Shown: positions 24,844 through 33,812, counted from the stretch's first letter. The stretch: 64,000 nucleotides of DNA from Peribacillus asahii (GCF_004006295.1 NZ_CP026095.1:854001-918000), one strand, 5' to 3'. A program made the numbers and translations. The notes: a model not told the origin generated them from the letters alone.

Positions 24844-24864
24844 AGTGGACACTATTCAAGGTAG
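24844..24864 (-). repeat. Right inverted repeat of the element
   Basis: The minus strand reads CTACCTTGAA, three variable bases, TGTCCACT, matching 663-683 at 18 of 21 positions. It is 95 bp inside the AIM24 junction, not 10 as on the left. A further AATATGTCCA (minus strand) lies at 24,934-24,943. Confidence 0.6.
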
Positions 24865-24959
24865 CTTAATGTATGGTAGGGGCATAAAAAAAACATCCTT
24901 GTGTTTTCTTTAGCCTCTATTAACTTGTTCTGATGGACATATTCCCAACGTTGGATAAC

Positions 24960-25583
24960 TTCACCGCCGAACAAGGCTGTTTTTACTCCTTTAACAAATT
25001 CAATATCATAATTCACACCGCTCGTCATAGCGACTAAGCAGCCTGTATCAACACGCAGCATTTCGCCCGGAGCCAGTTGTTTTTCGTGAATAGTACCCCC
25101 AGCATGAACGAAGGCCATGCCATCGCCTTCAAGCTTTTGCATAATAAACCCTTCACCACCGAAGAATCCTGCCCCAAGCTTACGCTGAAACTCAATACCA
25201 ATTGAAACTCCTTTGGCCGCAGCAAGGAAGGAGTCCTTTTGACAAATAATTTTGCCGCCTAGTTCACTTAAATCCATTGGAATGATTTTTCCTGGATAAG
25301 GAGAAGCGAATGATACATGGCTTTTTCCCGTTCCTTCGTTTGTAAAAGTCGTCATAAACAAACTTTACCCGGTTAGGATACGTTTGCCCGCACCAAACAG
25401 TTTGCCCATGATTCCACTACTTCCCGCTGATCCATCACCAAACACGGTTTCCATCTTAATATTACCATCCATCATCATAAAGCTTCCGGCTTCGGCAACG
25501 ACTGTTTCTTTCGGATCTAATTCTACTTCAACAAATTGCATATCATCGCCAAAAATTTTGTAATCAATTTCATGATTATTCAT
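24960..25583 (-). pseudogene. 5' part of the split AIM24/TIGR00266-family gene (target gene)
   Basis: It starts ATG 25,583 after TGGAGG and encodes MNNHEIDYKIFGDDMQFVEV and on, ending ...KTALFGGE at 24,960. Beyond that the frame runs 35 residues into element DNA with no family similarity. The next family residues (GLFFATL...) are at 652. A second lesion, at codons 72-73, is GGGTAA where the other copy has GGTGAA, giving an in-frame stop at 25,365-25,367. The gene is therefore dead twice, or one lesion is a sequencing error. Function of the family is unknown. Confidence 0.85.
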
Positions 25584-26060
25584 CCGACTACCTCCATTTT
25601 TATACGTCTTCTTTCATTGTAAAAGAGGTTGAATAAATGTGCGACTGTTTTTTACAAAAATTGCTTCTTTAAGTGGTGGCTCTACCGATAGAGGTTTCAC
25701 TCATCACTCTGATGAGGGCCATGTTCGTGGCTGGATTCTGGGCAGATGTCCTTCATGACCTTAATGAGGGACATTCCCTGGCTGGATTCCTAGAATGATA
25801 TCCTTCATGACTTTGGGGACAGTCTTATTTTTATTGTATTGGGGAGAGCGAGTAGGATACCAAAACTAACAACGTCCTATAACAGAAGCAAGAAGATAAA
25901 CATGAACTATATTGTTCTTCGAGCTTTCAAAAGTGCTTTGCCAAAAAAATAAGATACGAATATAATTAAGCTTGGAGAGGGGCTAAAAGGTTAAAGTGTG
26001 ATTACATAAATGCTTGAAAAAAGTGTAAAAACGAAAAAAGTTTGAAACGAGGACATTAGA
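25584..26060. other. Intergenic region with two tandem hairpin repeats
   Basis: No gene. Two imperfect tandem units at 25,711-25,762 and 25,763-25,811 each begin ATGAGGG and end CCTTCATGAC, so each can fold into a hairpin. Both contain TGGCTGGATTC. Downstream is the leader of the yitT-like gene. Confidence 0.55.
25711..25811. repeat. Two tandem ~50-bp palindromic units
   Basis: Unit 2 pairs ATGAGGGACAT with ATATCCTTCAT; unit 1 pairs ATGAGGGCCAT with ATGTCCTTCAT. The loops differ but keep TGGCTGGATTC. Confidence 0.6.
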
Positions 26061-26933
26061 ATGAGTGCAATTACAAAGCAAAAACCCCGTAAACTTAAGG
26101 CGGTTTTACGCGCATTAATGGTTATTATTGGGGCCTTTACAACAGCATATGGACTAGAAGCGGTATTAATCCCAAACAACGTATCAGACGGTGGTGTGAC
26201 AGGTCTAAGTATCGTTGGTTCACAATTAATTGGATTACCTCTGGGACTTCTAATTGCAGTATTGAATATTCCATTCGTATTTTTAGGATATAAACAAATT
26301 GGGAAAAGCTTTGCTATTTATTCGGTTATCGGTATTGCTTCACTAGCAGTCGGCACTATTCTTATGCATCATGTACCAACTATTATTCAAGGTGATACAT
26401 TGTTAGTAACCGTTGTGGGTGGTATTATCATCGGTTTTGGAATGGGGCTAGCATTACGAAACGGCGGTGCATTAGATGGAATTGACATGTTAGCCGTATT
26501 ACTTTCTCGAAAATTACCTTTTGGAACAAGTGATCTCATCTTATTCTTAAACATATTTGTTTTTATTGTTGTTTCCACGATATTCGGTCTTCAAGGCGCT
26601 ATCTTATCGGCAATCGCTTACTTTATTGCTTCTAAAGTCATTCACATCGTTGAAGAAGGGTTAAGCGGTTCTAAAACCTTTAACATTATTACAAATCAAC
26701 CTGAATTAATGGTAGAGACAATTCGTGATCGCTTAGGTCGCGGGGCAACGTATAAACTGGCTGAGGGCGGCTATTCAAACGAACAATTTAAAGAAATTAC
26801 TTGTGTGATTAACCGTTTAGAAGAAAGCAAAATGAAAGAAATCATTCGTGAAATTGACCCTACTGCCTTTGTTACGGTATATGACGTAGCAGAAGTTAGG
26901 GGAGGCAACTTCAAAAAGCAGGATATTCATTAA
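26061..26933 (+). CDS. YitT family membrane protein
   Basis: A 290-aa protein with five to six hydrophobic segments in the first ~200 residues (ALMVIIGAFTTAYGLEAVLI; VVGGIIIGFGMGLALRNGGA; LILFLNIFVFIVVSTIFGLQ) and a soluble DUF2179 domain at the end (KTFNIITNQPELMVETIRDR, then EITCVINRLEESKMKEII). This is the complete YitT/DUF161-DUF2179 architecture of Firmicute inner-membrane proteins. The transport substrate is not established. It is a single gene, and a terminator follows at 27,001. It is divergent from the split AIM24 gene. Confidence 0.85.
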   Translation: MSAITKQKPRKLKAVLRALMVIIGAFTTAYGLEAVLIPNNVSDGGVTGLSIVGSQLIGLPLGLLIAVLNIPFVFLGYKQIGKSFAIYSVIGIASLAVGTILMHHVPTIIQGDTLLVTVVGGIIIGFGMGLALRNGGALDGIDMLAVLLSRKLPFGTSDLILFLNIFVFIVVSTIFGLQGAILSAIAYFIASKVIHIVEEGLSGSKTFNIITNQPELMVETIRDRLGRGATYKLAEGGYSNEQFKEITCVINRLEESKMKEIIREIDPTAFVTVYDVAEVRGGNFKKQDIH

Positions 26934-27000
26934 TTACATACGTGAAAATAGAACAACTAAAGTCATTAACGTGACGCTGTTACATATATGAATGGATTAA

Positions 27001-27029
27001 AAGGGATTTGCTGCGGCAAATCCCTTTTT
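27001..27029 (+). terminator. Terminator of the yitT-like gene
   Basis: An 11-bp perfect stem (27,001-27,011 with 27,016-27,026), loop TGCG, followed by TTTTT. Confidence 0.9.
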
Positions 27030-27140
27030 CCTTATTAGAGATGCATAGGCTCATAAAGTTTAGGCGTTTTAACAAAATATTTATTGATTTAAGATAGATA
27101 TATCTAAAAAAATAAATATGATAATTGTCCATTTAAGCGC

Positions 27141-27188
27141 AGAGGCTGCCCTGAAAGCCATTTTTTATGACTTTTTGGGACAGCCTCT
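27141..27188 (-). terminator. Terminator of the PBP gene
   Basis: AGAGGCTGCCCTGAAAG pairs with CTTTTTGGGACAGCCTCT with small mismatches; A and T runs lie in the loop region. It is placed 50 bp after the PBP stop. Confidence 0.6.
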
Positions 27189-27239
27189 TGCTATTATTAT
27201 GTTTTTTTGTGTTCTGCATTTTAAAGCCGTGAACTTCTT

Positions 27240-29330
27240 CTATTCGCTTTTTTTACCAGATGCTCGTTCTTCTTTTAATTTAAAATACGTATCTAAAGCT
27301 TGCTGGCCGATTCGTTTATTAATGTCGTCAGAGCCGCCGCTTTGATAGGCCCAAGGTACAACGATAGACATAGCGATTTCTGGATTATTATAAGGAGCAT
27401 AACCAACGAGTGTTAAATTAGTCGTTGGTACTAGCCCGCTGAACTCATTTTTACGCGGTCCGTCATAGAAAGCTTCTGCTGTTCCTGTTTTAGCAGCTGG
27501 TCTATATGATTTTCCCATGAAATACTTAGCAGCTGTTCCACCGGCTTCTTGAGCGACTTGGCGGAATCCCTCTTGTACACGATCAATCCATACTTCCTGG
27601 CCGTTCAAATCGTTTAATACTTTCGGCTGAATTTGTTGAAAGACTGGTCCAATCGTTTCTTCATTACTAGGCTCGTGAATTTCTTTCACGATTTGCGGCT
27701 GCAGACGTTTCCCGCCATTTGCAATCGTGGAAACATATTGAGCTAATTGCATCGGAGTATAGGTATCGTATTGTCCGATCGATAAGTCTAGTAATAAACC
27801 AGGAAGAGTATCTGGTCCTCTTGCTCCAGGTGTTTCGTTTGGAAGGTCGATACCAGTTCGTACGCCAAGACCGAATTGGGCATAATGATTTCGCATAACG
27901 GAAAAGGCATTTGGATTTATTCTTAGAGCTTGACCTGGAACATAGTTTCCGCCGCCAATTTTAATTGCTGTTTGGAACATGTATACGTTGGATGATTTCT
28001 TTAAAGCTGTAACATCACTGACAGGACCTAAATTCGCATAGGAACCTTTTAACGTTCTGCCAATACGCATCTTTGTATCATAGAATGTTGTTCCTGGAGA
28101 AATGGCTCCTAGTTGAAAGCCTGTGTAGACGGTTGCTCCTTTGACAGATGACCCCATCGTATAGGACGTTGTAATATTTCCTAGTGCAAAGTCTTTAATT
28201 TCCATGGCTCCAGTTTCGCTGTTTCGTACATATTGCTTTCCTGCCATTGTTAATACTTCCCCTGTATTCGGGTCCATCAACACAACGAATGCTCGATCTA
28301 GTAAGTATGTATTTCCTTTTGCTTTTGTTCTTCGTAATTCTGTTTCGATAATTTCTTCAACAGCTAATTGCAGCTCCATATCGATGGTCAAAACTAAGTC
28401 TTTGCCTCGTTCTCCTTCGGAAAGTGGTTTTGTATCGACGACTTCTCCTTGTCGTAATACGGCTTCCATCTTCGCTTTCTTCCCATGAAGAATATCTTCA
28501 TATTGCTTCTCTAGATAACTAAGCCCAACACGATCGTTACGGCTGTATCCCCGTGCTAAGTAATAGTCGATATTGTCGCGTGGGAGACCTTCGTCAGAAG
28601 AAGATACTTTCCCAATAACAGAGCGCAACGTTTCGTCATAAGGATAGTCTCTTTCCCAGTCAGTTGTAACACCTACGCCAGGCAGGGAGTCTAGTCGTTC
28701 ACTCACTCTTGCGAATTCTTGCTCTGTTACATCTTTATTTTTCACAATAGAAGGGGTGAGAGCGTAGCCGCTGTTGAATTCACGGAAAATGGCTAATACT
28801 TCCATCTCATCATCTGTGAATTTATCCAACTCTGTTTCTTTAATTCTCTCTAACTGAAGTTTATATAAATCTTTTTCTTCTAATTTATGGTTTTTAACTA
28901 GTTCTAAATCTTTATCAGTAATAAGAGCTTCTGCTTCTTTCTGATGTGTTAAAAGCCAAAAATCTTTTTTATCCCGTTCCGTAATTTTTTCCGTATCTTG
29001 CTCAATTAATGTAGCAAGCTTCTCTGCTGTTTCAAGCATTTCATTTGATTTAGTATTTGGATACTTCGTATAAGTAATCGCTTTAAGCGGCTTATTATCC
29101 ACAATTGGATTGAAGTATCGGTCATACATTTTGCCACGGGGAACCGGTGTGCTAATAGTATCATTTTCCGTTCGTTCAACTTCGCGTAAATATTCATCAC
29201 CGTATACAATTTGTACGACTCCAAGCTTGATGATTAAACCAGAAAATAATAAAAAAACGATAAAAAATAGAAAATTCAATCGAAGAGAGACGGTTCTCCT
29301 TTTTTTCTTTTTCTTTTTCCCTTTATTCAA
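27240..29330 (-). CDS. pbpA: Class B penicillin-binding protein (PbpA/PbpH type transpeptidase)
   Basis: A 696-aa D,D-transpeptidase that cross-links peptidoglycan during elongation. A short, extremely basic cytoplasmic tail (KGKKKKKKRR) precedes one membrane anchor (LNFLFFIVFLLFSGLIIKLG). The PBP dimerisation domain follows (PVPRGKMYDRYFNPIVDN). The transpeptidase domain has SxxK as SSVK near residue 394, SxN as SSN near 447 and KTG in AAKTGTAEAF near 614. Length and the missing transglycosylase domain fit Bacillus PBP2a/PbpH; which of the two cannot be decided here. It is a single gene with its own terminator at 27,141-27,188. Confidence 0.85.
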   Translation of the reverse strand: MNKGKKKKKKRRTVSLRLNFLFFIVFLLFSGLIIKLGVVQIVYGDEYLREVERTENDTISTPVPRGKMYDRYFNPIVDNKPLKAITYTKYPNTKSNEMLETAEKLATLIEQDTEKITERDKKDFWLLTHQKEAEALITDKDLELVKNHKLEEKDLYKLQLERIKETELDKFTDDEMEVLAIFREFNSGYALTPSIVKNKDVTEQEFARVSERLDSLPGVGVTTDWERDYPYDETLRSVIGKVSSSDEGLPRDNIDYYLARGYSRNDRVGLSYLEKQYEDILHGKKAKMEAVLRQGEVVDTKPLSEGERGKDLVLTIDMELQLAVEEIIETELRRTKAKGNTYLLDRAFVVLMDPNTGEVLTMAGKQYVRNSETGAMEIKDFALGNITTSYTMGSSVKGATVYTGFQLGAISPGTTFYDTKMRIGRTLKGSYANLGPVSDVTALKKSSNVYMFQTAIKIGGGNYVPGQALRINPNAFSVMRNHYAQFGLGVRTGIDLPNETPGARGPDTLPGLLLDLSIGQYDTYTPMQLAQYVSTIANGGKRLQPQIVKEIHEPSNEETIGPVFQQIQPKVLNDLNGQEVWIDRVQEGFRQVAQEAGGTAAKYFMGKSYRPAAKTGTAEAFYDGPRKNEFSGLVPTTNLTLVGYAPYNNPEIAMSIVVPWAYQSGGSDDINKRIGQQALDTYFKLKEERASGKKSE

Positions 29331-29642
29331 TATTCATCATTCCTTACAAATATCGTTAGTTCCATGATATAGAAAATTCACTTTTATTTCTATGGTTTTG
29401 CAAAAATTACAGGAGTTTTACAATAAGTCAGTTTAGAAGAGAAAAAGCTTGAATGTGCTTAAGTCTCTTTTTAAAAATGAATCAATGCAATAAGTGGGTA
29501 TATAAAACTATTAAAAAGTAAGGAATTTGTATTAATCTGTATATTAAGTAGGGGGACATAAAGTTAATTGAGTCATAAGTGCTATTTTTGCTTCAGTAAC
29601 AAATAATCGCTAGGATATATGAATTATCCTAGCGATTATCAA
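29331..29642. other. Intergenic region between PBP and metC
   Basis: No gene. It holds the metC terminator (29,603-29,639) and the leader of the PBP gene; the rest is AT-rich. Confidence 0.6.
29603..29639 (-). terminator. Terminator of the metI-metC operon
   Basis: A perfect 15-bp stem (29,603-29,617 with 29,625-29,639) with a 7-nt loop, starting four bases after the metC stop. The T-tract on the minus strand is short (ATTATTTG). Confidence 0.75.
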
Positions 29643-30827
29643 TTATTGTGCAGTTATCGTGTGGCTTGCTTGGATCTTTTGCAGCGCTTGTTCAAAGTCT
29701 TGAATTAAATCATCAGCATTTTCTAATCCAACGGAAATTCGAAGTAAGCTATTAGTAATGCCGCGCTTTTCACGTTCATCAGCAGGCATAGCTGCATGAG
29801 ACATTTTTACAGGATAAGATAGAATCGTTTCAACGGCCCCTAAGCTCACTGCAAAAACAGGTAATTGTACGTGATCGACAAATGTTCGGAGTGCTTCTTC
29901 ATTTTCTAGTTCAAATGAAAGAACCGCGCCAGCTCCGCTTGCTTGATTATGTTGAATGTCGTATTGCGGATGATCAGCTAACCCTGGGTAATAGACGCTT
30001 TTAACAAGTGGATGCTGATTTAAATATTCCGCTATTTTTTGAGCTCCTTTTTGAGAATGCTCCATCCGTACAGATAATGTTTTTAACCCTCGCATTACTA
30101 GCCAAGCATCTTGTACGCCAAGTACTGCTCCGAATGCATTTTGAAGTGTGCCAAGTCTAGCTGCTAGCTCGGGATCTTTCACAACAGCAAGTCCTGCTAC
30201 AACATCGCTATGTCCAGATAGGAACTTCGTTGCACTATGAAGTACAATGTCGGCCCCTAGTTGAAGTGGTTTTTGTAAAGCTGGAGTTAGGAATGTATTG
30301 TCTACATACGTTAAGGCTCCAATTTCTTTAGCGAAATCACAAATTTGTTTAATATCGGTTACTTTAAGAGTTGGGTTTGATGGTGTTTCCATATAAATAG
30401 CTTTCGTATTCGGTCGAACCGCTGCTTTCACGCTTTCAAAATCTGTCATGTCGACAAATGTATGGTCAATGTTAAAGCGGTTTAATACAGTTGTGACCAT
30501 TCGGAATGTTCCACCGTATACATCTTCTGTAACGACGATATGGTCACCTGCTGATAATAATAGGAAGGCTGTTGAGATGGCCGCCATTCCTGATGCGAAA
30601 GCGAAACCATGTGTTCCCTCTTCTAGTTCAGCAATAATCGTTTCTAATGCTTCACGAGTTGGATTTAGACTGCGGCTATAATCGTATTTACCAAATTGAT
30701 CAACATCAAATTGATGGAACGTAGATGCGTGCTGAATCGGAACGCTAACGGCACCAGTTGATGGGTCTACTTTATGTTCATTATGAAGCAAACGTGTTTC
30801 AAAGCTAAATTGTTCCCCGTTTTTCAT
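29643..30827 (-). CDS. metC: Cystathionine beta-lyase
   Basis: A 394-aa PLP enzyme of the Cys/Met metabolism family; it cleaves cystathionine to homocysteine, pyruvate and ammonia in methionine synthesis. The PLP lysine is in HSATKFLSGHSDVVAG (about residue 198), with YSRSLNPTREALE, FASGMAAISTAF and METPSNPTLKVTDI as further family motifs. Length equals Bacillus MetC (about 390 aa). The ATG at 30,827 overlaps the last base of the upstream metI stop, so the two are translationally coupled. It is controlled by the SAM riboswitch ahead of metI. Cystathionine gamma-lyase is a close relative; the operon context favours MetC. Confidence 0.85.
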   Translation of the reverse strand: MKNGEQFSFETRLLHNEHKVDPSTGAVSVPIQHASTFHQFDVDQFGKYDYSRSLNPTREALETIIAELEEGTHGFAFASGMAAISTAFLLLSAGDHIVVTEDVYGGTFRMVTTVLNRFNIDHTFVDMTDFESVKAAVRPNTKAIYMETPSNPTLKVTDIKQICDFAKEIGALTYVDNTFLTPALQKPLQLGADIVLHSATKFLSGHSDVVAGLAVVKDPELAARLGTLQNAFGAVLGVQDAWLVMRGLKTLSVRMEHSQKGAQKIAEYLNQHPLVKSVYYPGLADHPQYDIQHNQASGAGAVLSFELENEEALRTFVDHVQLPVFAVSLGAVETILSYPVKMSHAAMPADEREKRGITNSLLRISVGLENADDLIQDFEQALQKIQASHTITAQ

Positions 30828-31942
30828 TATAATACCTCCTGTTTTACACGAGCAAAAGCTTGTTCTAGGTCTTGAGTTAAATCGTTATAATCTTCAATGC
30901 CAACAGAGAAGCGCAACAGTCGATTACATACGCCAGTTGCAAGTCGCGTTTCTAACGGAATATCAGCATGTGTTTGCGTTGCAGGGTACGTAATGAAACT
31001 TTCGACTCCGCCAAGGCTTTCAGCGAAACAAATTAATTGTAAAGATTGTAAGAATGGATTAACGGCTTTTTCATCGATAATGCGGAAGGAAAGCATGCCG
31101 CCTTTTCCTGGATAAAGTACATCTGTAACGCATTCATGATTTGTTAAATATTCAGCAAGTGCTTTAGCATTTTGTTCATGTTGTTTCATGCGTAGAGCTA
31201 AAGTCTTCATTCCGCGCATAAGAAGCCAAGAATCGAATGGGCTCAATACAGCGCCGTATCCATTATGGTGGAACGCTAACGCGTCACATAATTCTGTTCC
31301 TTTTGCGACAATCAATCCAGCTAGTACATCATTATGCCCGCCCAAATATTTCGTTGCACTGTGAATGACAATATCAGCACCTTCTAAAATTGGCTGTTGA
31401 AGGAGTGGGGTATAGAATGTGTTATCCACAATTAATATTAAGTTATATTTCTTAGCAATGTCGGCAACAGCTCGAATATCTGTTTCCTGCATAAGGGGAT
31501 TTGTTGGGGTTTCTAGAAAGATGGCTTTTGTTTGCGGAGTAATTGCTCCTTCAATTTCACTCAAACAACAAGTATCTACATATTTACAGCCTAAGCCCCA
31601 TTTTTTAAACCCTTGTTCTAAAAGGCGGTACGTTCCACCGTATAAATCGCCGCTAACAATCCATTCATCGCCTGATTCAAATAAAGCTAAGATTGTCGCA
31701 ATGGCTGCCATGCCTGAACTGCAAGCAAAGCCTCGATCGCCGGATTCAAGATCAGCGATTGCTTGTTCAAGAATTTGGCGAGTTGGATTTCCAGTACGAG
31801 TATAGTCAAATCCAGTCGATTGCCCAATTCCTTCATGTCGATAAGCAGTTGAGAAATAGACAGGAGGGTTGACTGTTCCTGTAGTTGTTTCGCTTCTATT
31901 TCCAATTTGAGCAAGATATGTTTCCTTTTTATACATCACCAT
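30827..31942 (-). CDS. metI: Cystathionine gamma-synthase / O-acetylhomoserine thiolyase
   Basis: About 371 aa. ATG 31,942 follows AAAGGAG at 5 nt. It is a PLP enzyme that joins an activated homoserine ester with cysteine (or sulfide) in methionine synthesis. The PLP lysine is in HSATKYLGGHNDVLAG (about residue 196), with FDYTRTGNPTRQILE and CSSGMAAIATIL. It is paired with metC as in Bacillus metIC. Transcription starts upstream of a SAM-I riboswitch with terminator, so expression should fall when S-adenosylmethionine is plentiful. Length is normal. Confidence 0.88.
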   Translation of the reverse strand: MVMYKKETYLAQIGNRSETTTGTVNPPVYFSTAYRHEGIGQSTGFDYTRTGNPTRQILEQAIADLESGDRGFACSSGMAAIATILALFESGDEWIVSGDLYGGTYRLLEQGFKKWGLGCKYVDTCCLSEIEGAITPQTKAIFLETPTNPLMQETDIRAVADIAKKYNLILIVDNTFYTPLLQQPILEGADIVIHSATKYLGGHNDVLAGLIVAKGTELCDALAFHHNGYGAVLSPFDSWLLMRGMKTLALRMKQHEQNAKALAEYLTNHECVTDVLYPGKGGMLSFRIIDEKAVNPFLQSLQLICFAESLGGVESFITYPATQTHADIPLETRLATGVCNRLLRFSVGIEDYNDLTQDLEQAFARVKQEVL

Positions 31943-31972
31943 CACGGCTCCTTTAAAGATACGAAATAAAAA

Positions 31973-31998
31973 AAAGTCTTCTTTAAGAAGAAGACTTT
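31973..31998 (-). terminator. Riboswitch-controlled terminator ahead of metI
   Basis: An 11-bp perfect stem (31,973-31,983 with 31,988-31,998), followed on the minus strand by a U-rich tract. It lies directly after the riboswitch. Confidence 0.9.
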
Positions 31999-32021
31999 AA
32001 TTTGAGTAAGTTGAGTCATTC

Positions 32022-32137
32022 TTCTTATCTGCCAAGTTACAGGAACTTGAGGAATTAGCACCTTTTCATTGATCACGGGTCAATGAAGGTTGCTGAGGTG
32101 TCAACGGGCCATTCCCTCGACCTCTCTGGATAAGAGT
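32022..32137 (-). promoter_or_regulatory. SAM-I (S-box) riboswitch of metIC
   Basis: On the minus strand: CTCTTATCC (P1 5' arm), AGAGAGGTCGAGGGAATGGC then CCGTTGACACCTCAGCAACC, GGTGCTAATTCC, and the closing GATAAG. All core S-box elements are in order. A terminator follows. Binding of S-adenosylmethionine is expected to stop transcription. Confidence 0.95.
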
Positions 32138-32158
32138 TCAAATAGTTTGTTTTTTTTG

Positions 32159-32187
32159 AATTTACTATACATTTTTCTTAATGTCAA
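32159..32187 (-). promoter_or_regulatory. SigA-type promoter of metIC
   Basis: The minus strand has TTGACA (32,182-32,187), a 17-nt spacer and TAAATT (32,159-32,164). It lies about 20 nt ahead of the riboswitch. Confidence 0.7.
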
Positions 32188-32302
32188 TACCAATGGAAAA
32201 TTTGTTCGATGATATCGTCAATCTTTATATTGTCTATTTTGTTTACAGACATACATAAACTAATGAATTTTATCGTATAACGTACGAAAATAAGCTATTT
32301 TT

Positions 32303-32331
32303 TTGCTATATACATGGAAAACTTGTACAAT
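32303..32331 (+). promoter_or_regulatory. Candidate promoter of fumC
   Basis: TTGCTA (32,303-32,308), 17-nt spacer, TACAAT (32,326-32,331); about 100 nt before the fumC start. Confidence 0.55.
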
Positions 32332-32336
32332 GTAAA

Positions 32337-32351
32337 TGAGAATCAATATCA
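32337..32351 (+). promoter_or_regulatory. Fur-box-like operator downstream of the fumC promoter
   Basis: TGAGAATCAATATCA matches the Bacillus 7-1-7 Fur consensus TGATAATNATTATCA at 12 of 14 fixed positions. It lies at about the transcription start. Confidence 0.4.
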
Positions 32352-32429
32352 ATGAATGGCATGTGGTCTATTAAGAGAAACTAATTAACGGACTATATGA
32401 TTTTATATGTAAATGGGAGGCAAGGAATA

Positions 32430-33812
32430 ATGGAATTTAGAATTGAAAGTGACACGATGGGTGAGGTAAAGGTCCCTGCTGATAAATATTGGGGAGCTCA
32501 AACAGAGAGAAGTCGCAATAATTTTAAAATTGGTAAGGAAAAGATGCCAATTGAATTAATTCGGGCATTCGCTTATGTAAAACAAGCAGCAGCTAAAGTA
32601 AATCATAAGCTTGGAGATTTATCAGAAGCGAAGAAAAATGCTATTATAACGATTTGTAGAGAAATTTTGAATGGAACGCTTGATGAGCACTTTCCGCTTG
32701 TTGTTTGGCAAACGGGTAGTGGGACGCAAAGTAATATGAATGTCAATGAGGTTATTGCTAATAAAGGTAATAAGTGGTTGGAGGAGATTGGAGAATCGGA
32801 AAGACTTCATCCAAATGATGATGTAAATAAAGCACAAAGTTCGAACGATACGTTTCCAACGGCGATGCATATTGCTGCCTATATGGAAGTAGTCAATCAA
32901 CTAATTCCAGCTATTAAAGTACTGCGTGATACGTTTAAAGAGAAGGAAAAAGAATTTTGGGATGTAGTGAAGATTGGTCGAACACATCTTCAAGATGCGA
33001 CGCCTCTTACATTAGGTCAAGAAATATCTGGATGGAGAGCGATGTTAGATAAGAGTTTAGCTATGATAGAAGAGAGCAGTCAAAAATTATTGAACTTAGC
33101 TCTTGGTGGGACAGCGGTAGGAACAGGGATTAATACAGACCCTGAATTTCCAGAGGAATCAGCGAAACAAATTGCTGAGGATACGGGACATCCGTTCCAA
33201 ACATCTGATAATAAATTTCATGCACTGACAAGTCATGATGAAATGGTCTACGTCCACGGTGCGTTAAAAGCACTAGCTGCTGACTTAATGAAAATTGCTA
33301 ATGATATTAGATGGTTAGCAAGTGGTCCAAGAAGCGGTATTGGCGAAATTGCGATTCCAGAAAATGAACCAGGAAGTTCTATTATGCCAGGTAAGGTAAA
33401 TCCGACTCAAAGTGAAGCCTTAACGATGATTGCGACTCAAATCGTTGGAAATGATGCGACCATTGGATTTGCAGCCAGCCAAGGTAATTTCGAGCTAAAT
33501 GTCTTTAAACCGGTTATTATTTATAATTTTTTACAATCGGTTAAATTATTAACAGAAGGAATTCTTTCCTTCAATAACAACTGTGCGGTTGGAATTACAG
33601 CGAATGAAGAAGCTATTAAACAAAATGTAGAACGATCTCTTATGCTTGTTACGGCGCTTAATCCATACATCGGTTATGAAAGGGCGGCGAAAATTGCGAA
33701 ACACGCATTTAAGGAGAATTCTACTTTGAAAGAAGCAGCCCTTCAACTTGGTTATTTAACAGAAGAAGAATTCGATAAATGGGTCGTCCCAGCTAATATG
33801 GTGAATAAATAA
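32430..33812 (+). CDS. fumC: Class II fumarate hydratase
   Basis: About 460 aa from ATG 32,430, with GGGAGG 9 nt upstream; the longer frame from 32,397 lacks a site. An iron-independent fumarase that converts fumarate to malate in the TCA cycle, active as a tetramer in the cytoplasm. Family motifs: [50 protein letters not shown] and the signature [15 protein letters not shown] near residue 317. Full length with no lesions. Bacillus calls this gene citG/fumC. It is a single gene closed by the terminator at 33,822-33,855. A Fur-like box suggests iron-responsive control, which is inference. Confidence 0.95.
   Translation: MEFRIESDTMGEVKVPADKYWGAQTERSRNNFKIGKEKMPIELIRAFAYVKQAAAKVNHKLGDLSEAKKNAIITICREILNGTLDEHFPLVVWQTGSGTQSNMNVNEVIANKGNKWLEEIGESERLHPNDDVNKAQSSNDTFPTAMHIAAYMEVVNQLIPAIKVLRDTFKEKEKEFWDVVKIGRTHLQDATPLTLGQEISGWRAMLDKSLAMIEESSQKLLNLALGGTAVGTGINTDPEFPEESAKQIAEDTGHPFQTSDNKFHALTSHDEMVYVHGALKALAADLMKIANDIRWLASGPRSGIGEIAIPENEPGSSIMPGKVNPTQSEALTMIATQIVGNDATIGFAASQGNFELNVFKPVIIYNFLQSVKLLTEGILSFNNNCAVGITANEEAIKQNVERSLMLVTALNPYIGYERAAKIAKHAFKENSTLKEAALQLGYLTEEEFDKWVVPANMVNK

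Larger units (their letters stand above)
653..24959. mobile_element. Putative 24.3-kb Tn554-like integrative element carrying defence and orphan-gene cargo
   Basis: The ends are set by the two halves of the interrupted AIM24-family gene (…FGGE at 24,960; GLFF… at 652). Seen in the sequence: three adjacent tyrosine recombinase genes plus a TnpC/DUF6262-like gene at the right end, transcribed leftward; a 21-bp inverted repeat matching at 18 positions at 663-683 and 24,844-24,864; AT-rich cargo. Known of the family: Tn554-type elements use TnpA, TnpB (tyrosine recombinases) and TnpC and insert site-specifically in a conserved gene. Inferred: this is one element. The right inverted repeat lies 95 bp from the junction but the left only 10 bp, so the right boundary may be composite. 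A composite origin from successive insertions is possible because a second tnpC remnant lies at 17,592-17,728. Confidence 0.7.
26934..27239. other. Intergenic region with two terminators
   Basis: It contains only the yitT terminator (27,001-27,029) and the bidirectional hairpin at 27,141-27,188 that closes the PBP gene on the minus strand. Confidence 0.6.
31946..32429. other. Divergent regulatory region between metI and fumC
   Basis: It contains, from left to right: the riboswitch terminator (31,973-31,998), the SAM riboswitch (32,022-32,137), the metI promoter (32,159-32,187), the fumC promoter (32,303-32,331) and a Fur-like box (32,337-32,351). Confidence 0.7.
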
